From Actinomycetes bacterium (GTDB lineage Bacteria > Actinomycetota > CALGFH01): a stretch of DNA of 5,659 nt. The position numbers and the translations under genes were made by a program. Below are positions 1 to 5,053 of the stretch, piece by piece (within the stretch, counting starts at the first letter, position 1; each line of letters opens with the position of its first letter). Below the pieces are notes generated by a model. It was not told the origin of the DNA, did no database searches, and was given only the letters and a program-made list of their open reading frames with translations. The DNA lies in contig JASLIH010000555.1 in assembly GCA_030152105.1 (NCBI GenBank), forward strand, positions 1 through 5,659, written 5' to 3'.

Positions 1-1185
1 GGCCAGCGCCAAGCCCTCGCCCGCGCGTTCGGCTGCGGCCGGGTCGTCTACAACGACGGCTTGCGGCTGCGGGAGAATGCCCACACGGCGGGGCTGCCGT
101 ACCCCTCGGACGCCGAGCTATCGCGTCGCCTCACCTTGGCCAAGCAGACCCCGGAGCGAGCCTGGCTGGGCGAGGTGTCGGCGGTGGTGCTGCAACAGTC
201 GCTTGCGGACCTACACCGTGCCTACCGGAACTATTTCCGCGCTGTGGCCGAGGTCAAGGCTGCACGGGCGCGGGGCGAGAAGGCCAAGCTCAAGGTGAGG
301 AAACCGAAGTTCAAGAGCAAGCGCCACGACCAGGCGATCCGGGTCACCCGTGCTGGCCGCTTCCACGTCCTGCCGAGCGGTCGGCTGCGGCTGCCGAAAA
401 TCGGGGACGTGCGGGTGCGCTGGTCGCGCCTCCTGCCGAGCGAACCAAGCTCGGTGACGGTCACGCTGGACGGCGCTGGCCGGTACCACGCCTCGTTTGT
501 CGTGGAGGTCAACCGCCAGCCGCTCCCGCGGGCCGGTCGGGAGGTCGGCATCGACCTCGGCCTCACGGCCTTCGCAGCGCTGTCCACGGGGGAGAAGATC
601 GCCAACCCGCGCTGGCTGCGGCAGCGCGAGAAGGCCCTGCGCCGGTCGCAGCGGGCGATGAGCCGCAAGCACAAGGGCAGCAAGAACCGCGAGAAGGCAA
701 GGCGGCGGCTGGCCAGCCAGCACGTCCGGGTGGCCGATGCGCGTCGGGACTTCCACCAGCAGCTCTCCACGAGGCTGATCCGCGACAACCAAGTGGTCTA
801 CATGGAGACACTCAACCCGGTGGCCCTCGGACGGAGCAAGCTAGCCAAGAGCGTGAAGGACGCGGGCTGGGGGCAGTTCACGGCAATGCTCGCCGAAAAG
901 GCCGACAGGTACGGACGAACCCTCGTGAAGGTCGACCGCTGGTACCCGTCGAGCCAATTGTGCTCGGCATGCGGTGGGCAGACCGGGCCGAAGGGCAGTG
1001 AGGGCCTCAACGTTCGCACCTGGACCTGCCCAACGTGCAATGCGACCCACGACCGCGACGTGAACGCGGCGAACAACATCCTGGCGGAGGGACGCTCCGT
1101 TGCTGCCTGTGGAGGGAGTGTTAGACCAGGGGCGACCCTGGCGGTTCCCGGTGAAGCAGGAACCACCTTGGCCGGTGCCGCATGA
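1..1185 (+). CDS. tnpB: RNA-guided endonuclease TnpB (OrfB, IS605 family), 5' end cut by window edge
   Basis: TnpB proteins are RNA-guided DNA nucleases that help their insertion sequence persist by cutting the donor joint left after excision. The frame is open from base 1 and already reads the family's N-terminal pattern (GQRQALARAFGCGRVVYNDG), so only about a dozen residues are missing; a TTG at 61 lies inside this conserved block and is not the real start. Visible residues (394) contain the N-terminal OrfB region, a basic stretch (KPKFKSKRH), then a split RuvC domain: Asp in GIDLGL (codon 553-555), Glu in VYMETL (805-807) and Asp in DRDVNAANNI (1057-1059). A zinc ribbon CSAC...CPTC (first Cys codon at 961, last pair at 1027-1038) sits before the third motif. 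All three catalytic acids and four cysteines are present, so the nuclease looks functional. The short tail (GRSVAACGGSVRPG...) overlaps the predicted guide RNA. The gene converges on yceI. Confidence 0.95.
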   Translation, partial: GQRQALARAFGCGRVVYNDGLRLRENAHTAGLPYPSDAELSRRLTLAKQTPERAWLGEVSAVVLQQSLADLHRAYRNYFRAVAEVKAARARGEKAKLKVRKPKFKSKRHDQAIRVTRAGRFHVLPSGRLRLPKIGDVRVRWSRLLPSEPSSVTVTLDGAGRYHASFVVEVNRQPLPRAGREVGIDLGLTAFAALSTGEKIANPRWLRQREKALRRSQRAMSRKHKGSKNREKARRRLASQHVRVADARRDFHQQLSTRLIRDNQVVYMETLNPVALGRSKLAKSVKDAGWGQFTAMLAEKADRYGRTLVKVDRWYPSSQLCSACGGQTGPKGSEGLNVRTWTCPTCNATHDRDVNAANNILAEGRSVAACGGSVRPGATLAVPGEAGTTLAGAA

Positions 1186-1245
1186 ACCTGGCCAGGAATC
1201 CCCGCCCTGAAGGGCGGGGAGGATGTCAATTCTTGACCAGCTCGG
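1085..1245 (+). ncRNA. Putative TnpB guide RNA (omegaRNA/reRNA), scaffold 1085-1229 plus guide 1230-1245
   Basis: In characterised TnpB systems the guide RNA comes from the 3' end of tnpB plus the right end of the element, and its guide is the flanking host DNA. Several perfect stems can be read here in succession: CGGAG/CTCCG (1085-1089 with 1095-1099), CCAGGG-GCGA-CCCTGG (1126-1141, a GNRA tetraloop), GGTTCC/GGAACC (1143-1148 with 1159-1164), CACC/GGTG (1164-1167 with 1174-1177, sharing one base with the previous stem), the self-complementary CCTGGCCAGG (1187-1196), and the terminal hairpin at 1199-1220. Such density of short helices inside the last codons of a gene fits a dual coding/structural role. 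The 5' end is a guess, and the 16-nt guide length is taken from ISDra2 TnpB. No transcript evidence is available here. Confidence 0.55.
1199..1229 (+). other. Insertion sequence right end: 9-bp hairpin and TCAA cleavage site
   Basis: TCCCCGCCC (1199-1207), loop TGAA (1208-1211) and GGGCGGGGA (1212-1220) form a perfect 9-bp stem, followed by GGATG and then TCAA at 1226-1229. A hairpin a few bases before a TCAA end matches the right end known from IS608-like elements and the conserved terminal hairpin of TnpB guide RNAs. There is no T-run, so an intrinsic terminator for either converging gene is less likely. The TCA at 1226-1228 also serves, on the other strand, as the TGA stop of yceI. Confidence 0.75.
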
Positions 1246-1651
1246 CCTCGATCTCCAGCCGGACCTTGCTGGACAGCAGGAACCCGCCGGTCTCCAGGGC
1301 GGCGTTCCACTTGAGGTCCCAGTCCTCGCGGTTGACCTCGGGGATGAGGCCCGAGAAGCCGATCTTCTGGTTGCCCCATGGGTCGATCGCGGCGCCGAGG
1401 AACTCGACCTCGACAGTGACCGGGCGGGTGGTGCCCTTGATGGTGAGCTCGCCGTCGACCTTCCAGTGGGTCTCGCCGTCGTCGGGCCGGACCCCGGTGC
1501 TGCGGAAGCTGATCGTCGGGTGGTCCTCGACGCCGAAGAAGTCGTTGGAGCGCATGTGGGCGTCGCGGGTGTCGTCCTGGGTGTCGATCGAGCTGGCGAA
1601 CTCGAACGACTGGTGGGACGGGTCGATCTCCCAGGTGCCGACCTCGGGCAC
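1226..1651 (-). CDS. YceI family protein, with internal deletion and doubtful start
   Basis: YceI-like proteins are small lipocalin-fold beta barrels that bind polyisoprenoid or other amphiphilic ligands; the cellular role is mostly unknown. The family is recognised from GTWEIDPSHQSFEF (residues 5-18), SSIDTQDDTRDAHMRSNDFF (20-39), PTISFRSTGV, the block GELTIKGTTRPVTVEVEFLG, DPWGNQKIGF and WNAALETGGFLL near the end. No signal peptide is visible, as in cytoplasmic actinobacterial members. The product is 141 residues against a usual 170-190: the block that should join 'FEF' to 'SSIDT', which normally carries the conserved RHxxxxxVxGxF stretch, is absent in frame, about 40 residues. The only standard start is GTG at 1649-1651, with no Shine-Dalgarno, yet upstream codons down to the panB stop still read like a YceI leader (SPGTRVVDGRQVP). 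Its stop lies inside the insertion sequence end. It may be a decaying gene; if translated, probably by reinitiation after panB. Confidence 0.8.
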   Translation of the reverse strand: MPEVGTWEIDPSHQSFEFASSIDTQDDTRDAHMRSNDFFGVEDHPTISFRSTGVRPDDGETHWKVDGELTIKGTTRPVTVEVEFLGAAIDPWGNQKIGFSGLIPEVNREDWDLKWNAALETGGFLLSSKVRLEIEAELVKN

Positions 1652-1699
1652 CTGGCGGCCGTCGACGACCCTGGTTCCGGGGGAGGAGATCTTCGGCGG

Positions 1700-2491
1700 T
1701 CAGTGGTACTGGTGCTCTGGTCCCGGGTAGTGGCCCTCGGCCACGTCCTTGGCGAACCGCCCGGCCGCCTCGGTGAGGATCGCCCGAAGATCGGCGTAGC
1801 GCTTGACGAAGCGCGGGGTCGGGTCGGGGGTCAGCCCGAGCAGGTCGGTGATGACCAGCACCTGGCCGTCGACGCCGGGACCGGCGCCGATCCCGATGGT
1901 GGCCACCTCGACGGCCTCGGTGAGCCGTGTCCCCAGCTCGGCCGGGATCGCCTCCAGCACGATGGAGAAGGCGCCGGCCTCCTGGAGGGCCATGGCGTCG
2001 GCCAGCAGCTCGTCCCCTTCCTGGCCGCGGCCCCTGACCACCTTGCGGCCGAAGGCGTTGGCCGACTGGGGGGTGTAGCCGAGATGTCCCATCACGGGGA
2101 TGCCGGCCTGGGTCATCCGCCGCACCGCCTTGGCCGAGCGGCGCCCGCCCTCCAGCTTGACGGCGTTGGCCCCCGCCTTGACCAGCCGGGCCGCGTTGGA
2201 CACGGCCTCGACCGGTGAGGCCTGGTAGGCCCCGAACGGCAGGTCGGCCACCACCAGGGCGTTGCGGGCCCCACGGGCCACCGCCGCCGTGAAGACCAGC
2301 GCCTCCTCCATGGTCACCGGGATGGTGGTGTCGTAGCCGAGCACGTTGTTTCCGACCGAGTCGCCCACCAGCAGCAGGGGGATCCCCGCCTCGTCGAGCA
2401 CGCGCGCGGTCAGCGCGTCGTAGGCGGTCAGCATCACGAACCGTTGCCTCCGCTGCTTCCACACAGCGAGGTCGGCAGGGGTCACCGGCAT
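1700..2491 (-). CDS. panB: 3-methyl-2-oxobutanoate hydroxymethyltransferase (ketopantoate hydroxymethyltransferase)
   Basis: PanB transfers a hydroxymethyl group from 5,10-methylene-tetrahydrofolate to 2-oxoisovalerate, giving ketopantoate, the first committed step of pantothenate and CoA synthesis; it is a cytoplasmic Mg-dependent TIM-barrel enzyme. From the chosen ATG (2489-2491) the protein is 263 residues, matching E. coli PanB (264). Visible family motifs are LTAYD (21-25), LLVGDSVGNNVLGYDTTIPVT with metal ligand Asp44, VVADLPFGAYQ with Asp83, VKLEGG with Lys112 and Glu114, GHLGYTPQS with His136, and IVLEAIP with the catalytic-base position Glu180, followed by IGIGAGPGVDGQVLV. The C-terminus HYPGPEHQYH is family-like. 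The frame is open upstream to 2572, but the ATG at 2491 is preceded by a near-perfect ribosome binding site and fits the family N-terminus, so the longer form is rejected. It lies 77 nt after the AhpD-like gene and 48 nt before the yceI start, in the same frame as yceI. Confidence 0.96.
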   Translation of the reverse strand: MPVTPADLAVWKQRRQRFVMLTAYDALTARVLDEAGIPLLLVGDSVGNNVLGYDTTIPVTMEEALVFTAAVARGARNALVVADLPFGAYQASPVEAVSNAARLVKAGANAVKLEGGRRSAKAVRRMTQAGIPVMGHLGYTPQSANAFGRKVVRGRGQEGDELLADAMALQEAGAFSIVLEAIPAELGTRLTEAVEVATIGIGAGPGVDGQVLVITDLLGLTPDPTPRFVKRYADLRAILTEAAGRFAKDVAEGHYPGPEHQYH

Positions 2492-2496
2492 GGCGG

Positions 2497-2503
2497 CCTC
2501 CTT
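2497..2503 (-). promoter_or_regulatory. Ribosome binding site of panB
   Basis: AAGGAGG on the minus strand ends 5 nt before the ATG at 2489-2491. It is the strongest Shine-Dalgarno in the window and decides the panB start against the upstream in-frame extension reaching 2572. Confidence 0.85.
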
Positions 2504-2568
2504 CAGCGCTCCTCGGAGCCCGCCCCGCGGGTCTCCTGGACCCCCCAAGTGTGCCACGTGGGCGGCGC

Positions 2569-3159
2569 TCAAGCCTCCGCGATGGGACGGCCGACGGTCA
2601 GGGCCGCGCGCAGGTCCGGGTCGAGGGCCTTGAAGGCCGGGTCGGGCTGGACCCCGAGGGCCTCAAGGACGGTGCTGAAGAAGCAGCGGGCGGCCACGGC
2701 CAGGGTGACGTCGAGGATGTCCTCGTCCGACAGGCCGACGGCCCGCAGGCGGTCGACGTCCTTGGCCGTGACGGCGGCGGCGTCGCGGGTGACCAGGGTG
2801 GCGAACCGGACGATCTCGGCGTCGACCGGGTCGAGGACGGTGATGGCGTCGCCGTCGGCCACCGCCCGTGTCGTCTCCGGGCCGAGGAACTTCTCGGCCA
2901 GGATCTTGCCGTGGGCCAGGGCGCAGTAGCTGGAGCGCAGGACCCTGGCCGCGGCCAGGGTGGCCAGCTCGTAGCGGCGCGGGCCCATGGCGCCGACGAT
3001 GGCCCCACTCAGCTGCTTCCAGGCGGCATAGACGGCCGGCCGGTGGCCGAACACCTTGGTGTAGTTGGGCAGGTAGCCGAACCGCTCGCGATCGGCCGTG
3101 TACCAGTCCGCCGTCGCCCCCTCGGCGTCGTCCTCGGGGATCGTGTCGATGAAGGTCAT
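2569..3159 (-). CDS. Carboxymuconolactone decarboxylase / AhpD-like (peroxidase-related) family protein
   Basis: The 196-residue all-helical protein belongs by motif to the carboxymuconolactone decarboxylase/AhpD superfamily, whose members act as alkylhydroperoxidase-type redox enzymes or lactone decarboxylases. The key block is RRYELATLAAARVLRSSYCALAH (61-83): the Glu (64), the Cys79 and the His83 of the AhpD ExnCxxCxxxH pattern are there, but the first cysteine of CxxC is serine (Ser76), leaving SSYC. The N-terminal part (IPEDDAEGATADWY, then GYLPNYTKVFGHRPAVYAAW) matches the 'peroxidase-related' subgroup I recall from Actinobacteria. A second cysteine, Cys159, sits in the C-terminal helix AARCFFSTVLEALGV. 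Without the resolving cysteine, classic dithiol peroxidase chemistry is doubtful; substrate unknown. Its ATG overlaps the nadE stop by 4 bp (ATGA), so the two are probably translationally coupled. Confidence 0.9.
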   Translation of the reverse strand: MTFIDTIPEDDAEGATADWYTADRERFGYLPNYTKVFGHRPAVYAAWKQLSGAIVGAMGPRRYELATLAAARVLRSSYCALAHGKILAEKFLGPETTRAVADGDAITVLDPVDAEIVRFATLVTRDAAAVTAKDVDRLRAVGLSDEDILDVTLAVAARCFFSTVLEALGVQPDPAFKALDPDLRAALTVGRPIAEA

Positions 3160-4913
3160 GGGTCGCCCTCCTGGCGAGCCGCCCGGGTGGCGTGGCGGAA
3201 GCGGTTGGTGATGGGGAGGCGGCGGTCCTTGCCGAAGGAGCGGCCGGTGATCTTGGGGCCGGGCGGGGCCTGGCGGCGCTTGTACTCGGCGCCGTCGACC
3301 AGGCGGACGACGGCGGCCACGGTGTCGCGGTCGAACCCGGCCGCGACCAGCTCGTCGACGCTGGCGTCGTCCTCGATGTAGGCCTCGAGGATCGGGTCGA
3401 GGACCTCATAGGGGGGCAGGGAGTCGGTGTCGAGCTGGCCGGGCCGCAGCTCGGCCGACGGGGGCTTGTCCAGGACCGACTGGGGGATGACCACGCCGGC
3501 GCCGTTGCGCCAGCGGCAGAGGGCGTAGACGAGGGTCTTGGGGACGTCCCGGATGACCGCGAACCCGCCGGCCATGTCGCCGTACAGGGTGCAGTAGCCG
3601 ACCGCCAGCTCCGACTTGTTGCCGGTGGTCAGGACCAGGCTGCCGGACTTGTTGGACAGGCTCATGAGCAGGGTGCCCCGGACCCTGGCCTGGAGGTTCT
3701 CCTCGGCCAGGCCGGGCTCGGTGCCGGCGAACGGCTCCTTGAGCACGCCCAGGAACGCCTCGACCGGCTCGGCGATCGGCAGGACCAGCAGCCGGATGCC
3801 GAGGTTGGCGGCCAGCGCCCGGGCGTCGGTCAGGCTGTGGGCGGAGGAGAAGCTGGACGGCATGGCCACCCCGACGACCCGGTCGCGGCCGAGGGCGTCG
3901 GCGGCGACGGCCGCGACCAGGCTGGAGTCGATGCCGCCGGACAGGCCGATGTGGACGGTGTCGAAGCCGTTCTTGGTCACGTAGTCGCGGGTGGCGCAGA
4001 CCAGCGCCCGGTAGACCTCCTCCTCGGTCCCGAGCGGCCGCGCCAGACGGCGCTCCACCGGCGGGCCGGGGTCGGCCAGGCGGTCAGTGACCCGCACCCG
4101 GTTGACCTCAAGGGCCGGCCGCGGGTCGGTGGCCGGGGCCCGCCGGGGGCGTTCCGACAGCCGGGCCGTGGCCCCCTCCTCGAGGGCCAGGTCGACCACC
4201 AGCAGCTCCTCGGTGAAGGCGCCCGCCTTGGCCAGCAGGCGCCCCTGGGGGTCGATGTAGGCGCTCTGGCCGTCGAAGACCAGCTCGTCCTGGCCGCCGG
4301 TCTGGGCGACGTAGAACAGGTGGGCGCCGTGGTCGGCCGCCCTGGTGGCCAGCATCGGGTGGAGCCGCTCGCCTTTCTCCAGCCGGTAGGGGGAGGCGTT
4401 GAGGCTGACCACGACCTCGGCCCCGGCGGCCACCGCGGTGGCCATCGGCCCCCACGGGAACCACAGGTCCTCGCAGATGGTCACCGCCACCTCGACCCGG
4501 CCGAAGCTGGCCAGCAGCACCTCGGTCCCGGGGACGAAGTAGCGCTCCTCGTCGAACACGCCGTAGTTGGGCAGCAGGACCTTGCGGTAGACGCCGAGCA
4601 CGCGGCCCCGGTGGCAGAGGGCGGCGGCGTTGGCCGGGCCGGCGTGGGTCGGCTCCACGAACCCGACGACGGCCGCGGCCTCGCCGACCTGGGCGGCGAC
4701 CCGCTCGACGGCGGCCCGGCTGGCGGCCAGGAACGACGGCTTGAAGACCAGGTCCTCGGGCGGGTAGCCGGTGAGCGCCAGCTCGGGGAACACCACCAGG
4801 TGGGCGCCGAGCCCGGCCGCCTCGGTGTAGGCGGCCAGCACCCGCTCGACGTTGCCGTCGAGGTCCCCGACGACCGGGTTGATCTGCGCCCCCGCGAGCC
4901 GCAGCCGCTCCAT
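3156..4913 (-). CDS. nadE: Glutamine-dependent NAD+ synthetase (two-domain)
   Basis: The enzyme amidates nicotinic acid adenine dinucleotide to NAD+, using ATP and ammonia drawn from glutamine, in the cytoplasm. The N-terminal half (about 1-260) is a nitrilase-fold glutaminase with the full Glu-Lys-Cys triad: FPELALTGYPPEDL (Glu44), VYRKVLLPNYGVFDEERYF (Lys111) and TICEDLWFP (Cys147). The C-terminal half (about 295-570) is the synthetase, with the ATP pyrophosphatase loop GLSGGIDSS (323-331), NLQARVRGTLLMSLSN (406-421), LTTGNKSELAVGYCTLYGD (428-446) and the basic end KRRQAPPGPKITGRSFGKD (545-563). At 585 residues it is a typical length for bacterial two-domain NadE. The ATG at 4911-4913 opens the family's N-terminus (LRLAGAQINPVVGDLDGN); there is no Shine-Dalgarno, but a TACCCT hexamer lies 6 nt upstream, suggesting a leaderless mRNA. 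It heads the minus-strand cluster and is divergent from the glnA-type gene. Confidence 0.97.
   Translation of the reverse strand: MERLRLAGAQINPVVGDLDGNVERVLAAYTEAAGLGAHLVVFPELALTGYPPEDLVFKPSFLAASRAAVERVAAQVGEAAAVVGFVEPTHAGPANAAALCHRGRVLGVYRKVLLPNYGVFDEERYFVPGTEVLLASFGRVEVAVTICEDLWFPWGPMATAVAAGAEVVVSLNASPYRLEKGERLHPMLATRAADHGAHLFYVAQTGGQDELVFDGQSAYIDPQGRLLAKAGAFTEELLVVDLALEEGATARLSERPRRAPATDPRPALEVNRVRVTDRLADPGPPVERRLARPLGTEEEVYRALVCATRDYVTKNGFDTVHIGLSGGIDSSLVAAVAADALGRDRVVGVAMPSSFSSAHSLTDARALAANLGIRLLVLPIAEPVEAFLGVLKEPFAGTEPGLAEENLQARVRGTLLMSLSNKSGSLVLTTGNKSELAVGYCTLYGDMAGGFAVIRDVPKTLVYALCRWRNGAGVVIPQSVLDKPPSAELRPGQLDTDSLPPYEVLDPILEAYIEDDASVDELVAAGFDRDTVAAVVRLVDGAEYKRRQAPPGPKITGRSFGKDRRLPITNRFRHATRAARQEGDP
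3166..3172 (-). promoter_or_regulatory. Ribosome binding site of the AhpD-like gene, inside the nadE 3' end
   Basis: AGGAGGG on the minus strand ends 6 nt before the ATG at 3157-3159 and lies within the last codons of nadE (residues RQEGDP). It confirms the start of the AhpD-like gene and the coupled ATGA junction. Confidence 0.8.
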
Positions 4914-4950
4914 GGGCTCAGGGTAGCAGCGCGGGCCGGCTAACCCACCC
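4914..4950 (-). promoter_or_regulatory. Putative leaderless promoter of nadE and its downstream genes
   Basis: On the minus strand TACCCT (4925 to 4920) fits the TANNNT -10 consensus of actinobacterial housekeeping promoters. Exactly six bases (GAGCCC) separate it from the nadE ATG, which would put the transcription start on the A of ATG. No convincing -35 hexamer is seen at 16-19 bp, which is common in GC-rich genomes. Inference from spacing only. Confidence 0.45.
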
Positions 4951-5015
4951 GCCGGTCGACGGCCCAGGCGGATCCCGGCTGCTGCTTGGCCTCGGCGAGC
5001 TGGCCGCCCGCATCG

Positions 5016-5053
5016 CCGCCGCCTGGACGCCGGCCTGCTAGCATCGCCGGGCC
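5016..5053 (+). promoter_or_regulatory. Putative promoter of the glnA-type gene, leaderless or near-leaderless
   Basis: TAGCAT at 5039-5044 fits TANNNT and lies nine bases before the ATG at 5054-5056. Transcription would start at or within about three bases of the ATG, and no Shine-Dalgarno is present in the intervening CGCCGGGCC. No clear -35 is visible. The 140-bp region 4914-5053 between the divergent genes has no convincing ORF or RNA gene; I could not identify a regulator operator such as a GlnR box with confidence. Confidence 0.4.

Larger units (their letters stand above)
1..1229 (+). mobile_element. IS200/IS605/IS1341-type insertion sequence, right-hand part (left end outside window)
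   Basis: The stretch holds a tnpB gene followed by a GC-rich hairpin and the terminal bases GGATGTCAA, a right-end arrangement I recognise from IS200/IS605-family elements, where the hairpin subterminal to the cleavage site is bound by the TnpA transposase. The left end, any tnpA gene and the target/TAM motif lie outside the window, so an autonomous IS605-type element cannot be told from a tnpB-only (IS1341-type) element. The right boundary is placed after TCAA at 1226-1229 by analogy with IS608; it could be off by a few bases. Codons inside the element (several aag, aac, cga, att-like choices) are visibly less GC-saturated than in the minus-strand cluster, consistent with separate origin. 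Confidence 0.75.

Noticed and set aside
1199..1220. Intrinsic terminator between convergent tnpB and yceI
   Set aside because: The stem is strong but no U-tract follows on either strand, and the position and TCAA context fit the insertion sequence end better.
1223..2218. 331-codon plus-strand open frame antisense to yceI and panB
   Set aside because: Low-complexity antisense shadow, no motif, and it begins inside the insertion sequence end.
798..2462. Very long open frame on the minus strand, partly antisense to tnpB and overlapping panB and yceI
   Set aside because: It shows no recognisable family, is a repetitive Arg/Gly/Pro-rich translation typical of out-of-frame GC-rich DNA, and conflicts with three well-supported genes.
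2529..2543. GGGTC/GACCC 5-bp hairpin between the AhpD-like gene and panB
   Set aside because: Short stem, no T-run on either strand, expected by chance at this GC content; not convincing as a terminator or attenuator.
2554..2561. Palindrome CCACGTGG upstream of panB
   Set aside because: A single 8-bp palindrome without a second copy or promoter hexamers nearby; chance is enough to explain it.
2492..2572. N-terminal extension of panB by 27 residues
   Set aside because: The extension (SAAHVAHLGGPGDPRGG...) is not family-like and overlaps the AhpD-like gene's stop; the ATG at 2491 has a strong ribosome site and gives the normal length.
3192..4943. 583-codon plus-strand open frame antisense to nadE
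   Set aside because: Composition is dominated by Gly, Val, Asp, Leu and Gln repeats, the usual mirror of a GC-rich coding strand; the opposite strand encodes a complete NadE with catalytic motifs.
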